A DNA stretch of 64,000 nucleotides from an uncultured Clostridia bacterium (GCA_947304585.1 CAMZBI010000005.1:19643-83642); one strand, 5' to 3'; positions 1-8,872 are shown, numbered from the stretch's first letter. Numbers and translations are program-made. Notes: generated by a model not told the origin, from the sequence alone.

Positions 1-342
1 GTCTGGCAGTGGGTGGCCTTCATTGGCGTTTCCCTTGTCACCTTGGCTCTCACGAGGCCCTTGGCGAAAAAATTGCTGAAGAAAAAGACCACACCTACGA
101 ACAGTGACAGGATCATCGGCAGCAGAGGGCTTGTCTGCGAGGTCATCGACAATCTGAAGGGCTCCGGAAGCATCAAAGTTGAGGGGCTCGTGTGGAGCGC
201 CAGAAGCGTTGACGAGAGCGTGATCCCGGAGGGAACCTACGTCACCGTTGAGAGGATCGAAGGCGTTAAAGCGGTGGTAAAGCCCTGTGAAGAGCAGGCG
301 GAAGAGACCGGCGAAGAAGGTTCGGTCGAGACCGGGGAATAA
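1..342 (+). CDS. NfeD-like membrane protein, C-terminal part (5' end outside window)
   Basis: The reading frame is open to the left edge, so this is the C-terminal part of a longer gene; the GTG at 13 is an internal codon rather than a start. What is visible is the end of a hydrophobic segment, a lysine-rich cytoplasmic stretch, and about 65 residues with the look of the NfeD OB-fold domain (Gly-rich beta strands, the segment GSGSIKVEGLVWSARS), ending in an acidic tail. NfeD proteins pair with SPFH/stomatin-type proteins, and an SPFH gene follows 68 bp downstream, which supports the call. The likely role is as a membrane-microdomain partner; no catalytic function can be assigned. Confidence 0.75.
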   Translation, partial: VWQWVAFIGVSLVTLALTRPLAKKLLKKKTTPTNSDRIIGSRGLVCEVIDNLKGSGSIKVEGLVWSARSVDESVIPEGTYVTVERIEGVKAVVKPCEEQAEETGEEGSVETGE

Positions 343-410
343 AAACAAAAGAGTTTAGATGGTTATAATTGTCAGGCCGGGTGCCTGAAGGAAATACAAG
401 GAGGTTTAAG

Positions 411-1385
411 ATGGCTGGAATGTTACTTGCCGGCGAAGGCGTTATTTTCGGAGTTATCGGAGGCGTTGCGGCTCTGATTCTCTTGGTTATTATTACAAGC
501 ATTAAGATCGTGCCCCAGTCGAAGGCCTACGTTATCCAGAGGCTCGGGTCCTACTACACGACCTGGCAGACCGGGCTCCATTTCAAAGTACCGATCATCG
601 ATTCCATTGCCAAGATCGTTACGCTAAAGGAGCAGGTGGTGGATTTCCCGCCTCAGCCCGTTATCACAAAGGACAACGTTACGATGCAGATCGACACGGT
701 GGTGTTCTTCCAGATCACGGATCCGAAGCTTTACACCTACGGCGTGGACAGGCCGATCACGGCTATTGAGAACCTGTCCGCCACCACTCTCCGTAACATC
801 ATAGGAGAACTGGAACTTGACCACACACTGACTTCCAGAGACACTATCAACTCGAAGATCCGGGCGATCCTCGACGAGGCCACGGACCCCTGGGGCATAA
901 AGGTCACCAGAGTTGAGCTGAAGAACATTATCCCGCCCCACGAGATCCAGGATGCGATGGAGAAGCAGATGAAGGCGGAGCGTCAGAGGCGTGAGGCCAT
1001 ACTCAAGGCAGAGGGAGAAAAGGCCAGCCGCATCCTTGTGGCTGAGGGTCTCAAGGAGAGCCAGATCCTGGCGGCTCAGGCCGAGAAGGAAGCTGCAATT
1101 CTCAAGGCAGAAGCCATCAAAGAGGCCAAAATCAAAGAGGCCGAGGGTGAAGCTCTGGCGCTGCGTACGGTACAGCAGGCCCAGGCGGACGCCATCAGAT
1201 ACATCAACGAGGCGGATCCGGGCGACGGTTACCTGCTCATCCAGAAACTGAGAGCTTTTGAGGCAGCCGCCAATGGCAACGCCACCAAGATCATCATCCC
1301 TTCGGAGATCGCTTCGATAGCGGGCCTTGCCGAGGGTGTGGTCCAGTCTGTGAAGACGGACAATATCGCCAAAAAAGAGGATTAA
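411..1385 (+). CDS. SPFH/Band 7 (stomatin/QmcA-like) membrane protein
   Basis: 324 residues. The ATG at 411 is chosen because AAGGAGG lies 7 bases upstream; the open frame extends to 369 but has no ribosome site there. Residues about 9-31 form one transmembrane helix, followed by the SPFH domain (VPQSKAYVIQRLGSY, GLHFKVPIID, the DPWGIKVTRVELKNI signature) and a long Ala/Glu/Lys-rich coiled coil (EKQMKAERQRREAILKAEGE, then repeated AEKEA and KAEAIKEAK units). This is the usual stomatin/QmcA architecture: membrane-anchored oligomers that organise membrane domains. Together with the NfeD-like gene just upstream it forms the familiar NfeD-SPFH operon pair. Confidence 0.9.
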   Translation: MAGMLLAGEGVIFGVIGGVAALILLVIITSIKIVPQSKAYVIQRLGSYYTTWQTGLHFKVPIIDSIAKIVTLKEQVVDFPPQPVITKDNVTMQIDTVVFFQITDPKLYTYGVDRPITAIENLSATTLRNIIGELELDHTLTSRDTINSKIRAILDEATDPWGIKVTRVELKNIIPPHEIQDAMEKQMKAERQRREAILKAEGEKASRILVAEGLKESQILAAQAEKEAAILKAEAIKEAKIKEAEGEALALRTVQQAQADAIRYINEADPGDGYLLIQKLRAFEAAANGNATKIIIPSEIASIAGLAEGVVQSVKTDNIAKKED

Positions 1386-1420
1386 ACTTGGACCCAATCA
1401 TTAGGGTTTAGTTAAAACGG

Positions 1421-1440
1421 GCGGGCGCGCAGGCGCCCGC
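1421..1440 (+). terminator. GC hairpin after the SPFH gene
   Basis: An 8-bp perfect stem GCGGGCGC/GCGCCCGC with a 4-base loop lies 35 bp after the SPFH stop codon. There is no T-run, so it may only partly terminate transcription or act as an mRNA 3' barrier before topB. Confidence 0.4.
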
Positions 1441-1461
1441 TCTGCGAATGAACTGACAAAC

Positions 1462-3672
1462 ATGATACTCATTATCGCGGAGAAGCCCAGCCTTGCGAGG
1501 AACATAAACGCAGGCATTGGCAATATGACGAAAAAGAACGGATATTTTGAGGGCGGAAACTACATCGTGACGTGGGCTTTCGGCCATCTTTTTTCGTTGT
1601 GCGACATTGAGGATTACGGCGGGACCGCCCCGGGTGAGGGAAAGGCCCGGTGGACCATGGAGGGACTTCCCTGCTTCCCGGAAAAGTTCAAGTTCAAGCT
1701 GAGGCGGGACGAGAAGACCGGAAAGCCGGACGACGGGGTCAGGAACCAGTTCAACACGATAAAAGATCTTTGCCTGAGGGATGACGTCAACGTCATAGTG
1801 AACGCGGGAGACGCGGACCGGGAGGGTGAGATCATCGTCAGGCTTTGTGTGATCAACGCCTTCGGAGGCAAGGAAAACGCGGAAAAATGCGGGAAAGCCA
1901 TGAAGCGGCTCTGGCTTCCGGACCAGACTCCGGAGACGGTGAGAAGCGCATTGGCGGATCTGAAAGACGAGACGGAATACGACAACCTGGCCAGTGAGGG
2001 CTTTGCCAGGACCTACATCGACTGGCTCTACGGGGTAAACCTCACAAGGTACGCCACCATCAGGACCGGAAAGCTTCTCCGGGTGGGGCGGGTCATCGTG
2101 CCCATTGTCAAGGCGATCTACGACCGGGACATGGCCATAAGATATTTCAGGCCCGAAAAGTACTACACCATCGCCTCTGAGGAGGAGACGAAGGGCTGCA
2201 AGGTGCAGCTGGTGAGCAAGCTGCGGTTTGAAAACGACAGAAACGGGGCCGGCTACTACAACGCGGTCAAGACCTGCGAACGATACAATGCGGAAAAAGC
2301 GGTGGTGACCGACAAAAAGACAAAGCGGGAGACGGTCAAGCCCGGAAAGCTCTATTCCCTGTCGAAACTTCAGAATTATCTTGGCAAGAAATACAAGATG
2401 CCCATGGACAAGAGCCTTGCGGTGGTGCAGAAGCTTTACGAGGCGGGCTATCTCACCTATCCCAGGACCAATTCCGAGTACCTGGCGACGGCTGAAAAGG
2501 ACAAGGTCAAAAAGGTGCTTGGCGTTGTCGCAAAGCTCGGTTACAAAGTCAAGTTCAGGGACGACAAGACCGTTTTTGACGATTCCAAGATCGAGTCCCA
2601 CTCGGCCATCACGCCAACGTACATCATTCCCGACAAGTCAAAACTTACGGAGGAGGAGATGACTGTTTATTCCGCGGTCATGAGGAGGTTTGCGGCGGTG
2701 TTCTGCGAAGCCCCCTGTCTTGCGGACAAAACGGAGATCACCGTAAAAGTAGGCGATCTGGAGGAGTTCGTCCTCAAAGGGACCGTTGTGGTGCAGAAGG
2801 GTTTCATGCAGTACGACGACGGCGGGGTGTCCGACAAGCTCCTGCCGCCTCTTGAGATCGGAGACGTGGTGAACATCGATTTTAAGCCGGTGGAGAAGGA
2901 GACGACACCGCCGAAGCACTACACCATCGAGACTCTTAACAACTACTTGAAGAACCCCTTCCGGGAGGAAAAAGCGAAGGCCGCAAAGAAAAAGGACGAC
3001 CGCACAGCTTCCGAAGACGAGGGGGAGGAGACCGAAGGCGGAGGAGACGGAGAGGACGACGCCGAGGAGTACAGAATGATCCTGGAGGGCCTTGAGCTTG
3101 GCACCGAGGCCACCCGAACCGGCATCATCGACAACGCCCTCAGGAGCAAATACATCCAGCTGAAAAAGGACGTGTACACGATACTGCCCGACGGCGAGTT
3201 TCTGATCGAGGCCATTGGCGGCATGCACATCTCCATGGACAAGCAGCGGACCTCAAACCTTGGAAGAACTCTGAAAAGGATATACAGGGGCACCGAAAAG
3301 ATCGAGGAGGGTCTTACGGAGGCAAAGGCGGAAGTGGCGGAGGTCTTCGGCAGGAAAAACGAGACCGGCGCTCCCGAGGAGGACACCAATTTCGGGTTTA
3401 TAGGAGACGTTGCCGGCAAGTGCCCCCTCTGCGGCAAGGACGTGGTGCGGACTTTCTTCGGCTACGGCTGCTCCGGCTATCGGGAGACGGGCTGCAAGTT
3501 TTCAGTGAAACTGATCATCTGCGCACGGCCCATATCCATTGCCAATGTAAGGATGCTTCTTGAGACGGGCCGCACGTCAAAGATCAAAGGCTTCAGGAGC
3601 AAGAACGGCAACACCTTCGACGCCTGCATGAAGCTTGAGGACGGCAAGGCGGTGTTTGACTTCGGATCGTGA
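1462..3672 (+). CDS. topB: Type IA DNA topoisomerase, topoisomerase III (TopB) type
   Basis: 736 residues. The Toprim domain is at the N-terminus (IIAEKPSLARNI, then NAGDADREGE at 114-123 with the metal-binding acidic residues). The catalytic tyrosine is Y333 in the motif GYLTYPRTNSEYL. A Lys/Glu/Asp-rich insertion near residues 510-540 interrupts the central domain, and the C-terminus carries a zinc-finger-like module (CPLCGKD...GCSGYRETGC). The enzyme relaxes or decatenates DNA by single-strand passage. No clear Shine-Dalgarno is seen before the ATG. TopB of this size is found both in clostridial chromosomes and in conjugative elements; no conjugation genes are visible here, so a chromosomal housekeeping copy is assumed. 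Confidence 0.9.
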   Translation: MILIIAEKPSLARNINAGIGNMTKKNGYFEGGNYIVTWAFGHLFSLCDIEDYGGTAPGEGKARWTMEGLPCFPEKFKFKLRRDEKTGKPDDGVRNQFNTIKDLCLRDDVNVIVNAGDADREGEIIVRLCVINAFGGKENAEKCGKAMKRLWLPDQTPETVRSALADLKDETEYDNLASEGFARTYIDWLYGVNLTRYATIRTGKLLRVGRVIVPIVKAIYDRDMAIRYFRPEKYYTIASEEETKGCKVQLVSKLRFENDRNGAGYYNAVKTCERYNAEKAVVTDKKTKRETVKPGKLYSLSKLQNYLGKKYKMPMDKSLAVVQKLYEAGYLTYPRTNSEYLATAEKDKVKKVLGVVAKLGYKVKFRDDKTVFDDSKIESHSAITPTYIIPDKSKLTEEEMTVYSAVMRRFAAVFCEAPCLADKTEITVKVGDLEEFVLKGTVVVQKGFMQYDDGGVSDKLLPPLEIGDVVNIDFKPVEKETTPPKHYTIETLNNYLKNPFREEKAKAAKKKDDRTASEDEGEETEGGGDGEDDAEEYRMILEGLELGTEATRTGIIDNALRSKYIQLKKDVYTILPDGEFLIEAIGGMHISMDKQRTSNLGRTLKRIYRGTEKIEEGLTEAKAEVAEVFGRKNETGAPEEDTNFGFIGDVAGKCPLCGKDVVRTFFGYGCSGYRETGCKFSVKLIICARPISIANVRMLLETGRTSKIKGFRSKNGNTFDACMKLEDGKAVFDFGS

Positions 3673-4113
3673 GGGGCTTTTTGCCTACCGACGCAGGAAA
3701 ACGCAAACTGCAAAGCCTTTCCGAAGCTTGAAACAACCATAAAAAAACGCCGGTTTTTAAATTTTGCGTATTGGTTTTTCACAATGGATTTTTGCCTAAA
3801 AATGCGGTGATTTATCAGCAATGACGAAAAAGGCTTTCTGCAGGGGCAAAAAACCGGCGAAAAAGCCCTTTTTTTGTACAAAAAGCCTCTTAAAACAGGG
3901 ATTTTCAGGGCCGAAAAGGGTTTTTGGGGGCTCCAAAGCCTGCTTTTTCCCCGGGAAAACCTCGAAAATTCCTTAAAATTGAATTTTGCTTAAATGCGGA
4001 AAACCGTTTGCAAAAATTTCCGAAATAAAGCACAATTCAAGTGTCAAACGTATACCGCCGGCTTGCCGGCAGTATTTGTTTTAATGAATTTCTACTGAAA
4101 AGGAAAAAGAAAG
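3673..4113. other. 440-bp AT-rich intergenic stretch with repeated GGCTTTT/AAAAGCC words
   Basis: No gene is supported. The stretch is full of short inverted words (GGCTTTTT, AAAGCC, AAAAAGCC, GGCTTTC) that can pair in many ways, and near 4058-4072 a CCGGC/GCCGG hairpin is followed by a T-rich run. It could be a weak terminator field for topB plus the promoter and leader of the ATPase gene. I looked for the manganese yybP-ykoY riboswitch that often precedes such ATPase/mntP genes and could not find its conserved core. Confidence 0.5.
4008..4036 (+). promoter_or_regulatory. Possible promoter of the P-type ATPase/mntP operon
   Basis: TTGCAA at 4008-4013 and CACAAT at 4031-4036 are spaced by 17 bp. 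The -10 box is a poor match, so this is only the best candidate in the region. Confidence 0.3.
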
Positions 4114-6777
4114 ATGAACTACTATTCCGAATCTGTTGACGAAGTTCTGGCGGAGGTCAAAAGTTCTCCTGCGGGACTGACCAAAGAGGAGGCTGAAGAA
4201 AGGCTCTTAAAATACGGAAAGAATAAACTGGCGGAGAAAAAGAAGACTCCTTTGATAATCCGGTTTTTCAAACAGATGGCGGACCCCATGATCCTTGTAC
4301 TGATCGCCGCGGCAGCCATATCTCTTGTCACGGCTATAATCAACGGCGAGGGCTTTGCGGACGTCATCATTATCATGACGGTGGTGGTGATCAACGCGAT
4401 CCTTGGCGTCTACCAGGAGAACAAGGCCGAGAAGGCCATAGAGGCTCTCCAGGAGATGTCCGCCGCCACCAGCAAGGTCATCCGGGACGGTGTGATGAAG
4501 ATCATCCACAGCGAAGAACTGGTTGCAGGAGACGTGGTGGAGCTGGAGGCGGGAGATCAGGTGCCCGCGGACGGCAGACTGATCGAGGCTTACAGCCTTA
4601 AAGTCGACGAGGCGCCACTCACAGGCGAGAGCGTGCCTGTATCCAAAAAAACAGATGCAATAGAGGCCGAAAACGGAAGGCCGGTTCCCCTTGGCGACAG
4701 AAAGAACATGGTCTACATGGGCTGCTCCGTTTCCTACGGAAGGGGCAAAGCGGTGATCGTAAAGACCGGTATGGACACCGAGATGGGCAAGATCGCCGAC
4801 GTATTGGCAAAGACCACGGAGGGTGAGACGCCTCTCCAGAAAAAGCTGGGGCAGCTCAGCAAGATCCTCAGTATACTCGTGCTTGCGATCTGCGTTGTGA
4901 TATTCGGTTTTGGCGTTGCAAGGGCCTGGATCGGCACCGGCGCCATTAAGCTTGACACGGTTCTGGCTACGTTTATGACGGCCATCAGCCTTGCCGTTGC
5001 GGCGATTCCTGAAGGCCTTGCGGCGGTGGTCACGGTGGTGCTTTCAATTGGCGTCACCAATATGTCCAAGCGCAATGCGATCATTAGAAAGCTCACAGCG
5101 GTGGAGACCCTGGGCTGCGCCCAGATAATCTGCAGCGACAAAACCGGAACCCTGACCCAGAACAAAATGACTGTGGTGGAGCACCGGGGAGACGACGAGA
5201 AACTGACCGCGATAGCAATGGCCTGCTGCAGCGACTCGACTCTTGACGAAAACGACAACGCAGTGGGAGAGCCCACCGAAAACGCCCTTGTGAATTTCGC
5301 GCTCAAACTGGGCATGCCCAAGTACGATCTTGCAAAGGAATACGTCAGGATCGGCGAGGCGCCTTTTGACAGCATGCGGAAGATGATGAGCACCGTTCAC
5401 GAGAAGGACGGCAAGTTCATCCAGTTCACCAAGGGAGCCCCGGATATTATCCTTTCGAGATGCGCCTTTTACCTCGACGGCGGAGAGATATTGCCAATGA
5501 CGGAGGAAAAGAAGGCAGAGATCATCAGAGGCAACAAGGAGATGGCCGATAAAGCGCTGAGAGTCCTTGCCGCAGCCGAGAAGTTTTACGACAAAGCTCC
5601 CGAGGACTACGCAGCCGAGAATCTTGAGAAAGACCTGATCTTCCTGGGACTCACCGGAATGATCGACCCCATAAGACCCGAAGTGCTTGACGCGGTGAAA
5701 GAGTGCAGAAGCGCAGGCATCAGGACCGTTATGATAACCGGAGACCATCTGGACACGGCGGTTGCCATCGCAAAAGAACTGGGTATTTTAGGGGAAAACG
5801 AAAAGGCAATAACCGGCTCGGACCTTGACCGTATCCCGGATGAGGAGCTTTCCGAGACCATCGAGCAGTACAGAGTATATGCAAGGGTCCAGCCTGAGCA
5901 CAAGGTCAGGATAGTGAATGCCTGGAGAGGCAGAGGATTCATCACCGCAATGACCGGCGACGGTGTCAACGATGCGCCAAGCATTAAGAACGCTGACATT
6001 GGCGTGGGCATGGGCATCACGGGCACCGACGTTACGAAGAACGTTGCCGATATGGTGCTGGCGGACGACAATTTCGCCACCATCGTCGGAGCGGTCTCCG
6101 AGGGCAGAAGGATCTACGACAACATCCGCAAGGCGATCCAGTTCCTTCTCTCCTCCAACATGGCGGAGGTGCTCACGGTATTCCTGGCCACCATGTTCGG
6201 ATTTACGATCCTGAAGCCGGTCCACCTGCTCTGGATCAACCTCATAACCGACTGCTTCCCGGCTCTGGCCCTTGGCGTGGAGCCTGCTGAACCCAGGATC
6301 ATGGAGAAAAAGCCCAGGTCCTCCAAAAGCGGTATTTTCTCGGACGGCGTGGGCTTTGACATTGCCTATCAGGGGATACTTACCACGATACTCACCCTGG
6401 TCTCTTTCTACATCGGCGAGTGGCTGGCGGACGGCGCAAGTTTCAGCTTCTTTAACATAGCGGACTGCGTTGACGGCATGACAATGGCTTTCGTTACCAT
6501 GAGCATGGCGGAGATTTTCCACAGCATCAATATGCGGAGCCAGCGGGGCAGTATTTTCAGACTGAAGACCGTGAACAAGATGCTCCTCGGAGCCGCTGCG
6601 CTCAGCTTCGTTCTCACCACGTCCGTTGTGTTCCTGCCGGTGGTCAGCGGCTGGTTCGGATTTGCACAGCTTTCGATCCCCGAATATCTCATCGCCATGG
6701 GTCTTGCGGTGCTGATCATCCCCTGTGTGGAGATCGTAAAACTGATCCAGCGCAAAACAGCCGGGAAAAAGAAATAA
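4114..6777 (+). CDS. P-type Ca2+/Mn2+-transporting ATPase (P2A-like)
   Basis: 887 residues, full length for a bacterial P2A ATPase. The dephosphorylation loop TGES starts at 170, the phosphorylated aspartate is D342 in SDKTGTLTQ, and the hinge motif TGDGVNDAP starts at 614. Ion-site features match SERCA-type pumps: PEGL at 299-302 in TM4 and N709-L-I-T-D713 in TM6. The family exports Ca2+, and some bacterial members export Mn2+. The manganese exporter gene mntP follows after 6 bp, which favours a joint role in Mn (or Mn/Ca) detoxification; that substrate is inferred from context. A purine-rich AAAGGAAAAAGAAAG precedes the ATG. Confidence 0.92.
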   Translation: MNYYSESVDEVLAEVKSSPAGLTKEEAEERLLKYGKNKLAEKKKTPLIIRFFKQMADPMILVLIAAAAISLVTAIINGEGFADVIIIMTVVVINAILGVYQENKAEKAIEALQEMSAATSKVIRDGVMKIIHSEELVAGDVVELEAGDQVPADGRLIEAYSLKVDEAPLTGESVPVSKKTDAIEAENGRPVPLGDRKNMVYMGCSVSYGRGKAVIVKTGMDTEMGKIADVLAKTTEGETPLQKKLGQLSKILSILVLAICVVIFGFGVARAWIGTGAIKLDTVLATFMTAISLAVAAIPEGLAAVVTVVLSIGVTNMSKRNAIIRKLTAVETLGCAQIICSDKTGTLTQNKMTVVEHRGDDEKLTAIAMACCSDSTLDENDNAVGEPTENALVNFALKLGMPKYDLAKEYVRIGEAPFDSMRKMMSTVHEKDGKFIQFTKGAPDIILSRCAFYLDGGEILPMTEEKKAEIIRGNKEMADKALRVLAAAEKFYDKAPEDYAAENLEKDLIFLGLTGMIDPIRPEVLDAVKECRSAGIRTVMITGDHLDTAVAIAKELGILGENEKAITGSDLDRIPDEELSETIEQYRVYARVQPEHKVRIVNAWRGRGFITAMTGDGVNDAPSIKNADIGVGMGITGTDVTKNVADMVLADDNFATIVGAVSEGRRIYDNIRKAIQFLLSSNMAEVLTVFLATMFGFTILKPVHLLWINLITDCFPALALGVEPAEPRIMEKKPRSSKSGIFSDGVGFDIAYQGILTTILTLVSFYIGEWLADGASFSFFNIADCVDGMTMAFVTMSMAEIFHSINMRSQRGSIFRLKTVNKMLLGAAALSFVLTTSVVFLPVVSGWFGFAQLSIPEYLIAMGLAVLIIPCVEIVKLIQRKTAGKKK

Positions 6778-6783
6778 AGATAC

Positions 6784-7371
6784 ATGGGCCTGGTGCTGTT
6801 CATATTAAACAGTATAATGCTAGGAGTGGGATTGGCGATGGATGCGTTTTCGGTGTCCGTCGCCAACGGTCTCAGAGAGCCTGCTATGGGAAAGAATAAA
6901 GTCCTTGCCATAGCAGGCGTTTTTGGCGGTTTTCAGGGGGCAATGCCCCTCCTGGGCTGGCTCTGCGTCCGCACCGTGGTGAGCTTTTTTAAAGCTTTTG
7001 AAAAGTGGACTCCGGTGGTGGGCTTTGTTCTTCTGCTTTTCATCGGCGTCAAGATGATCGTGGAAGCGGTGAAGAACAAAGAGACCGGCGAAGAGGAGAA
7101 GACAGGAACAGGTATGGGCCTTTTACTGGTCCAGGGGATCGCCACGTCAATAGACGCCCTGTCCGTGGGATTTACGATAGAATCATATGAGTTTCTGCCG
7201 GCGCTGGTCTGTTCTCTGATCATCGCGTCCGTCACCTTTGGCCTTTGTGTCCTCGGCGTTGCCGCGGGTAAGAGATTCGGCATGAGGTTTTCAAAGGCTT
7301 CCCAGATCGCAGGAGGCGTTATTCTCATCGTGATAGGCGCAGAGATACTGATCAAGGGACTGTTTTTCTGA
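6784..7371 (+). CDS. mntP: MntP-family manganese efflux pump
   Basis: 195 residues with six hydrophobic segments in two homologous halves. Each half carries the family's conserved aspartate motif: AMDAFSVS with D20 and SIDALSVG with D124. MntP exports Mn2+ across the cytoplasmic membrane. The gene starts 6 bp after the ATPase stop with no strong ribosome site of its own, so translational coupling is likely. The start at 6784 gives the normal N-terminal helix; the next ATG (6838) would remove it. The operon ends at a good intrinsic terminator at 7425. Confidence 0.92.
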   Translation: MGLVLFILNSIMLGVGLAMDAFSVSVANGLREPAMGKNKVLAIAGVFGGFQGAMPLLGWLCVRTVVSFFKAFEKWTPVVGFVLLLFIGVKMIVEAVKNKETGEEEKTGTGMGLLLVQGIATSIDALSVGFTIESYEFLPALVCSLIIASVTFGLCVLGVAAGKRFGMRFSKASQIAGGVILIVIGAEILIKGLFF

Positions 7372-7424
7372 ATCGTTAAAGAGCTTATTCCCGGCAAAGT
7401 AGCTGTGCCGGAGGAAAATACAGT

Positions 7425-7484
7425 CGCAGACCTGAGCTTAGCTTTCTGAAGGGCTGGAGAAAGCATCAGGTCTGCGTTTTTTTT
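7425..7484 (+). terminator. Intrinsic terminator of the ATPase-mntP operon
   Basis: CGCAGACCTGA (7425-7435) pairs with TCAGGTCTGCG (7466-7476), extended by GCTT/AAGC with one bulged base, and is followed by eight T residues (7477-7484). Confidence 0.9.
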
Positions 7485-7554
7485 GCAGGAAGAGAACGTT
7501 TGTAGAACGACATAGAAAGAAAAAAGCTAAAGATGCCTAAAACAACGACAAACA

Positions 7555-7660
7555 AATCGCTTATTTTAAAAGAAAATTAAGCGAAATATCGCTTTACCCA
7601 TTGATATATCGCTTATTATTGGCTATAATTTAAGCGATAGCAGAAAGGAGCAAGCGATTA
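7555..7660 (+). promoter_or_regulatory. Cluster of six ATCGCTTA/TAAGCGAT operator-like boxes
   Basis: Copies or near copies of ATCGCTTA or its complement start at 7556, 7578, 7588, 7608, 7631 and 7652. They alternate in orientation and lie upstream of, within and downstream of the Fic promoter; the last overlaps the start codon. This is the layout of a multi-site repressor operator. The Fic protein's own C-terminal winged-helix-like region is a natural candidate binder, which is inference. Confidence 0.65.
7601..7629 (+). promoter_or_regulatory. Sigma-A promoter of the Fic gene
   Basis: TTGATA (7601-7606), a 17-bp spacer and a perfect TATAAT (7624-7629). One operator-like box sits in the spacer and another immediately downstream of the -10. 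Confidence 0.85.
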
Positions 7661-8706
7661 TGAGAGATTTTCACTATGAATTTTTAAAAGAAAAACGTTG
7701 GGATAAGGACGTCTTGGGCTATATTGGACTTATCCACGAATACAAAGGAAAGCAACAGCTGTTTTTAAAACAAAAGTCGATGGAACTTTCTCGTCTTGTC
7801 GAAATCGCCAAAATACAGAGTACGGAATCATCCAATGCCATAGAAGGTATCGTTACGACGAATCAACGCTTAAAGCAATTAATGCAAGAGAAAACCGCAC
7901 CGAGAAACAGGAACGAGCAAGAGATAATGGGTTATCGCGCGGTACTCGATATGATCCACGAGAGTTTTGAGTATATGCCTATCAGTGCGAATGTCATTCT
8001 TCAATTGCACAAAAAACTCTATTCGCTGTTCCCAACCTCCTTTGGTGGTACTTTTAAATCAACCTCAAACGAGATTGACGAGATTCGTGCTGACGGTTCG
8101 GTTATTGTTCGTTTTAAACCGCTTGAACCTTTTGAAACGCCGGAAGCCGTCCAAAGACTGTGCGAAGAATACAATAGGATCATTTCATCAGGGGAAGTCG
8201 ATCCGCTCGTTGTGATCCCAACGTTTATTCATGACTTTTTGTGTATCCATCCGTTCAACGACGGCAACGGTAGAATGAGCCGCCTTTTGACGACGCTTCT
8301 TCTGTATAAAAACGGCTACGTTGTAGGAAAATATATTTCTCTTGAGAAAAAGATTCACGATAACAAAGACGATTATTATGATGCCTTGCAATTGTCTTCC
8401 GAAAATTGGCACGAAGGGAAAAACGACGACACAGCTTTTACTAAGTATTTACTTGGCGTAATTCTGTCTGCGTACAGAGATTTTGAAGAACGATTGGAAA
8501 TCGTTTCCGACAAGAAATCGGCGATAGATATGGTCAAAGAAGCATTCAATGTTAAACTTGGCAAAGTCACCAAAAGTGACATTATGGAACTGTGCCCCTC
8601 TCTCAGCCGTTCTACCGTAGAAAAAGCATTACGCGACTTGATTGCCGCTGGATATATATCCAAACACGGCAACGGTCCGGCAACGTTTTATATCTTAGAA
8701 TCATAA
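7660..8706 (+). CDS. Fic-domain AMP-transferase with C-terminal winged-helix region
   Basis: 348 residues. The Fic active-site motif HPFNDGNGR starts at H197. An N-terminal inhibitory helix motif, S58-N-A-I-E62-G, matches the (S/T)xxxE(G/N) consensus of class II self-inhibited Fic proteins. The last 70 or so residues (KSDIMELCPSLSRSTVEKAL, then a beta-wing-like GNGPATFYIL) resemble a winged helix-turn-helix. Such proteins transfer AMP, or related groups, to target proteins. The gene is much AT-richer than its neighbours (codons such as AAA, TTA, CGT) and sits between a terminator and a truncated defence-type gene, so it was probably acquired horizontally. AAAGGAG precedes the ATG. Confidence 0.9.
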   Translation: MRDFHYEFLKEKRWDKDVLGYIGLIHEYKGKQQLFLKQKSMELSRLVEIAKIQSTESSNAIEGIVTTNQRLKQLMQEKTAPRNRNEQEIMGYRAVLDMIHESFEYMPISANVILQLHKKLYSLFPTSFGGTFKSTSNEIDEIRADGSVIVRFKPLEPFETPEAVQRLCEEYNRIISSGEVDPLVVIPTFIHDFLCIHPFNDGNGRMSRLLTTLLLYKNGYVVGKYISLEKKIHDNKDDYYDALQLSSENWHEGKNDDTAFTKYLLGVILSAYRDFEERLEIVSDKKSAIDMVKEAFNVKLGKVTKSDIMELCPSLSRSTVEKALRDLIAAGYISKHGNGPATFYILES

Positions 8707-8746
8707 AAAACTTTTCATCAATTATAGAAGCAATAAGGAGTATGGT

Positions 8747-8857
8747 ATGGCAAAAAACATCGAACCTAAATTGAATAAAATTGGCGAATACTTAAAGCTT
8801 GAAGACGATACTGTATTTATTATTCCGGAATATCAGCGAGCATACCACACACCGTGA
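8747..8857 (+). pseudogene. Truncated DUF262 (GmrSD-like) N-terminus
   Basis: AAGGAG is followed by an ATG and 36 codons that end in TFIIPEYQRAYHTP-like sequence (visible: VFIIPEYQRAYHTP, then stop). The IPEYQRxY block is the N-terminal signature of DUF262 proteins, which occur in type IV restriction systems of the GmrSD kind and other defence genes. Normally hundreds of residues follow; here the sequence breaks directly into the GC-richer proS promoter region. It looks like a deletion scar of a Fic-DUF262 accessory segment. The family assignment rests on a short motif. Confidence 0.6.
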
Positions 8858-8872
8858 CGGGCCCTGTTTTTT

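Noticed and set aside
3673..4113. yybP-ykoY manganese riboswitch upstream of the ATPase-mntP operon
   Set aside because: Looked for the conserved GGGGAGTA-type core and its partner and did not find them.
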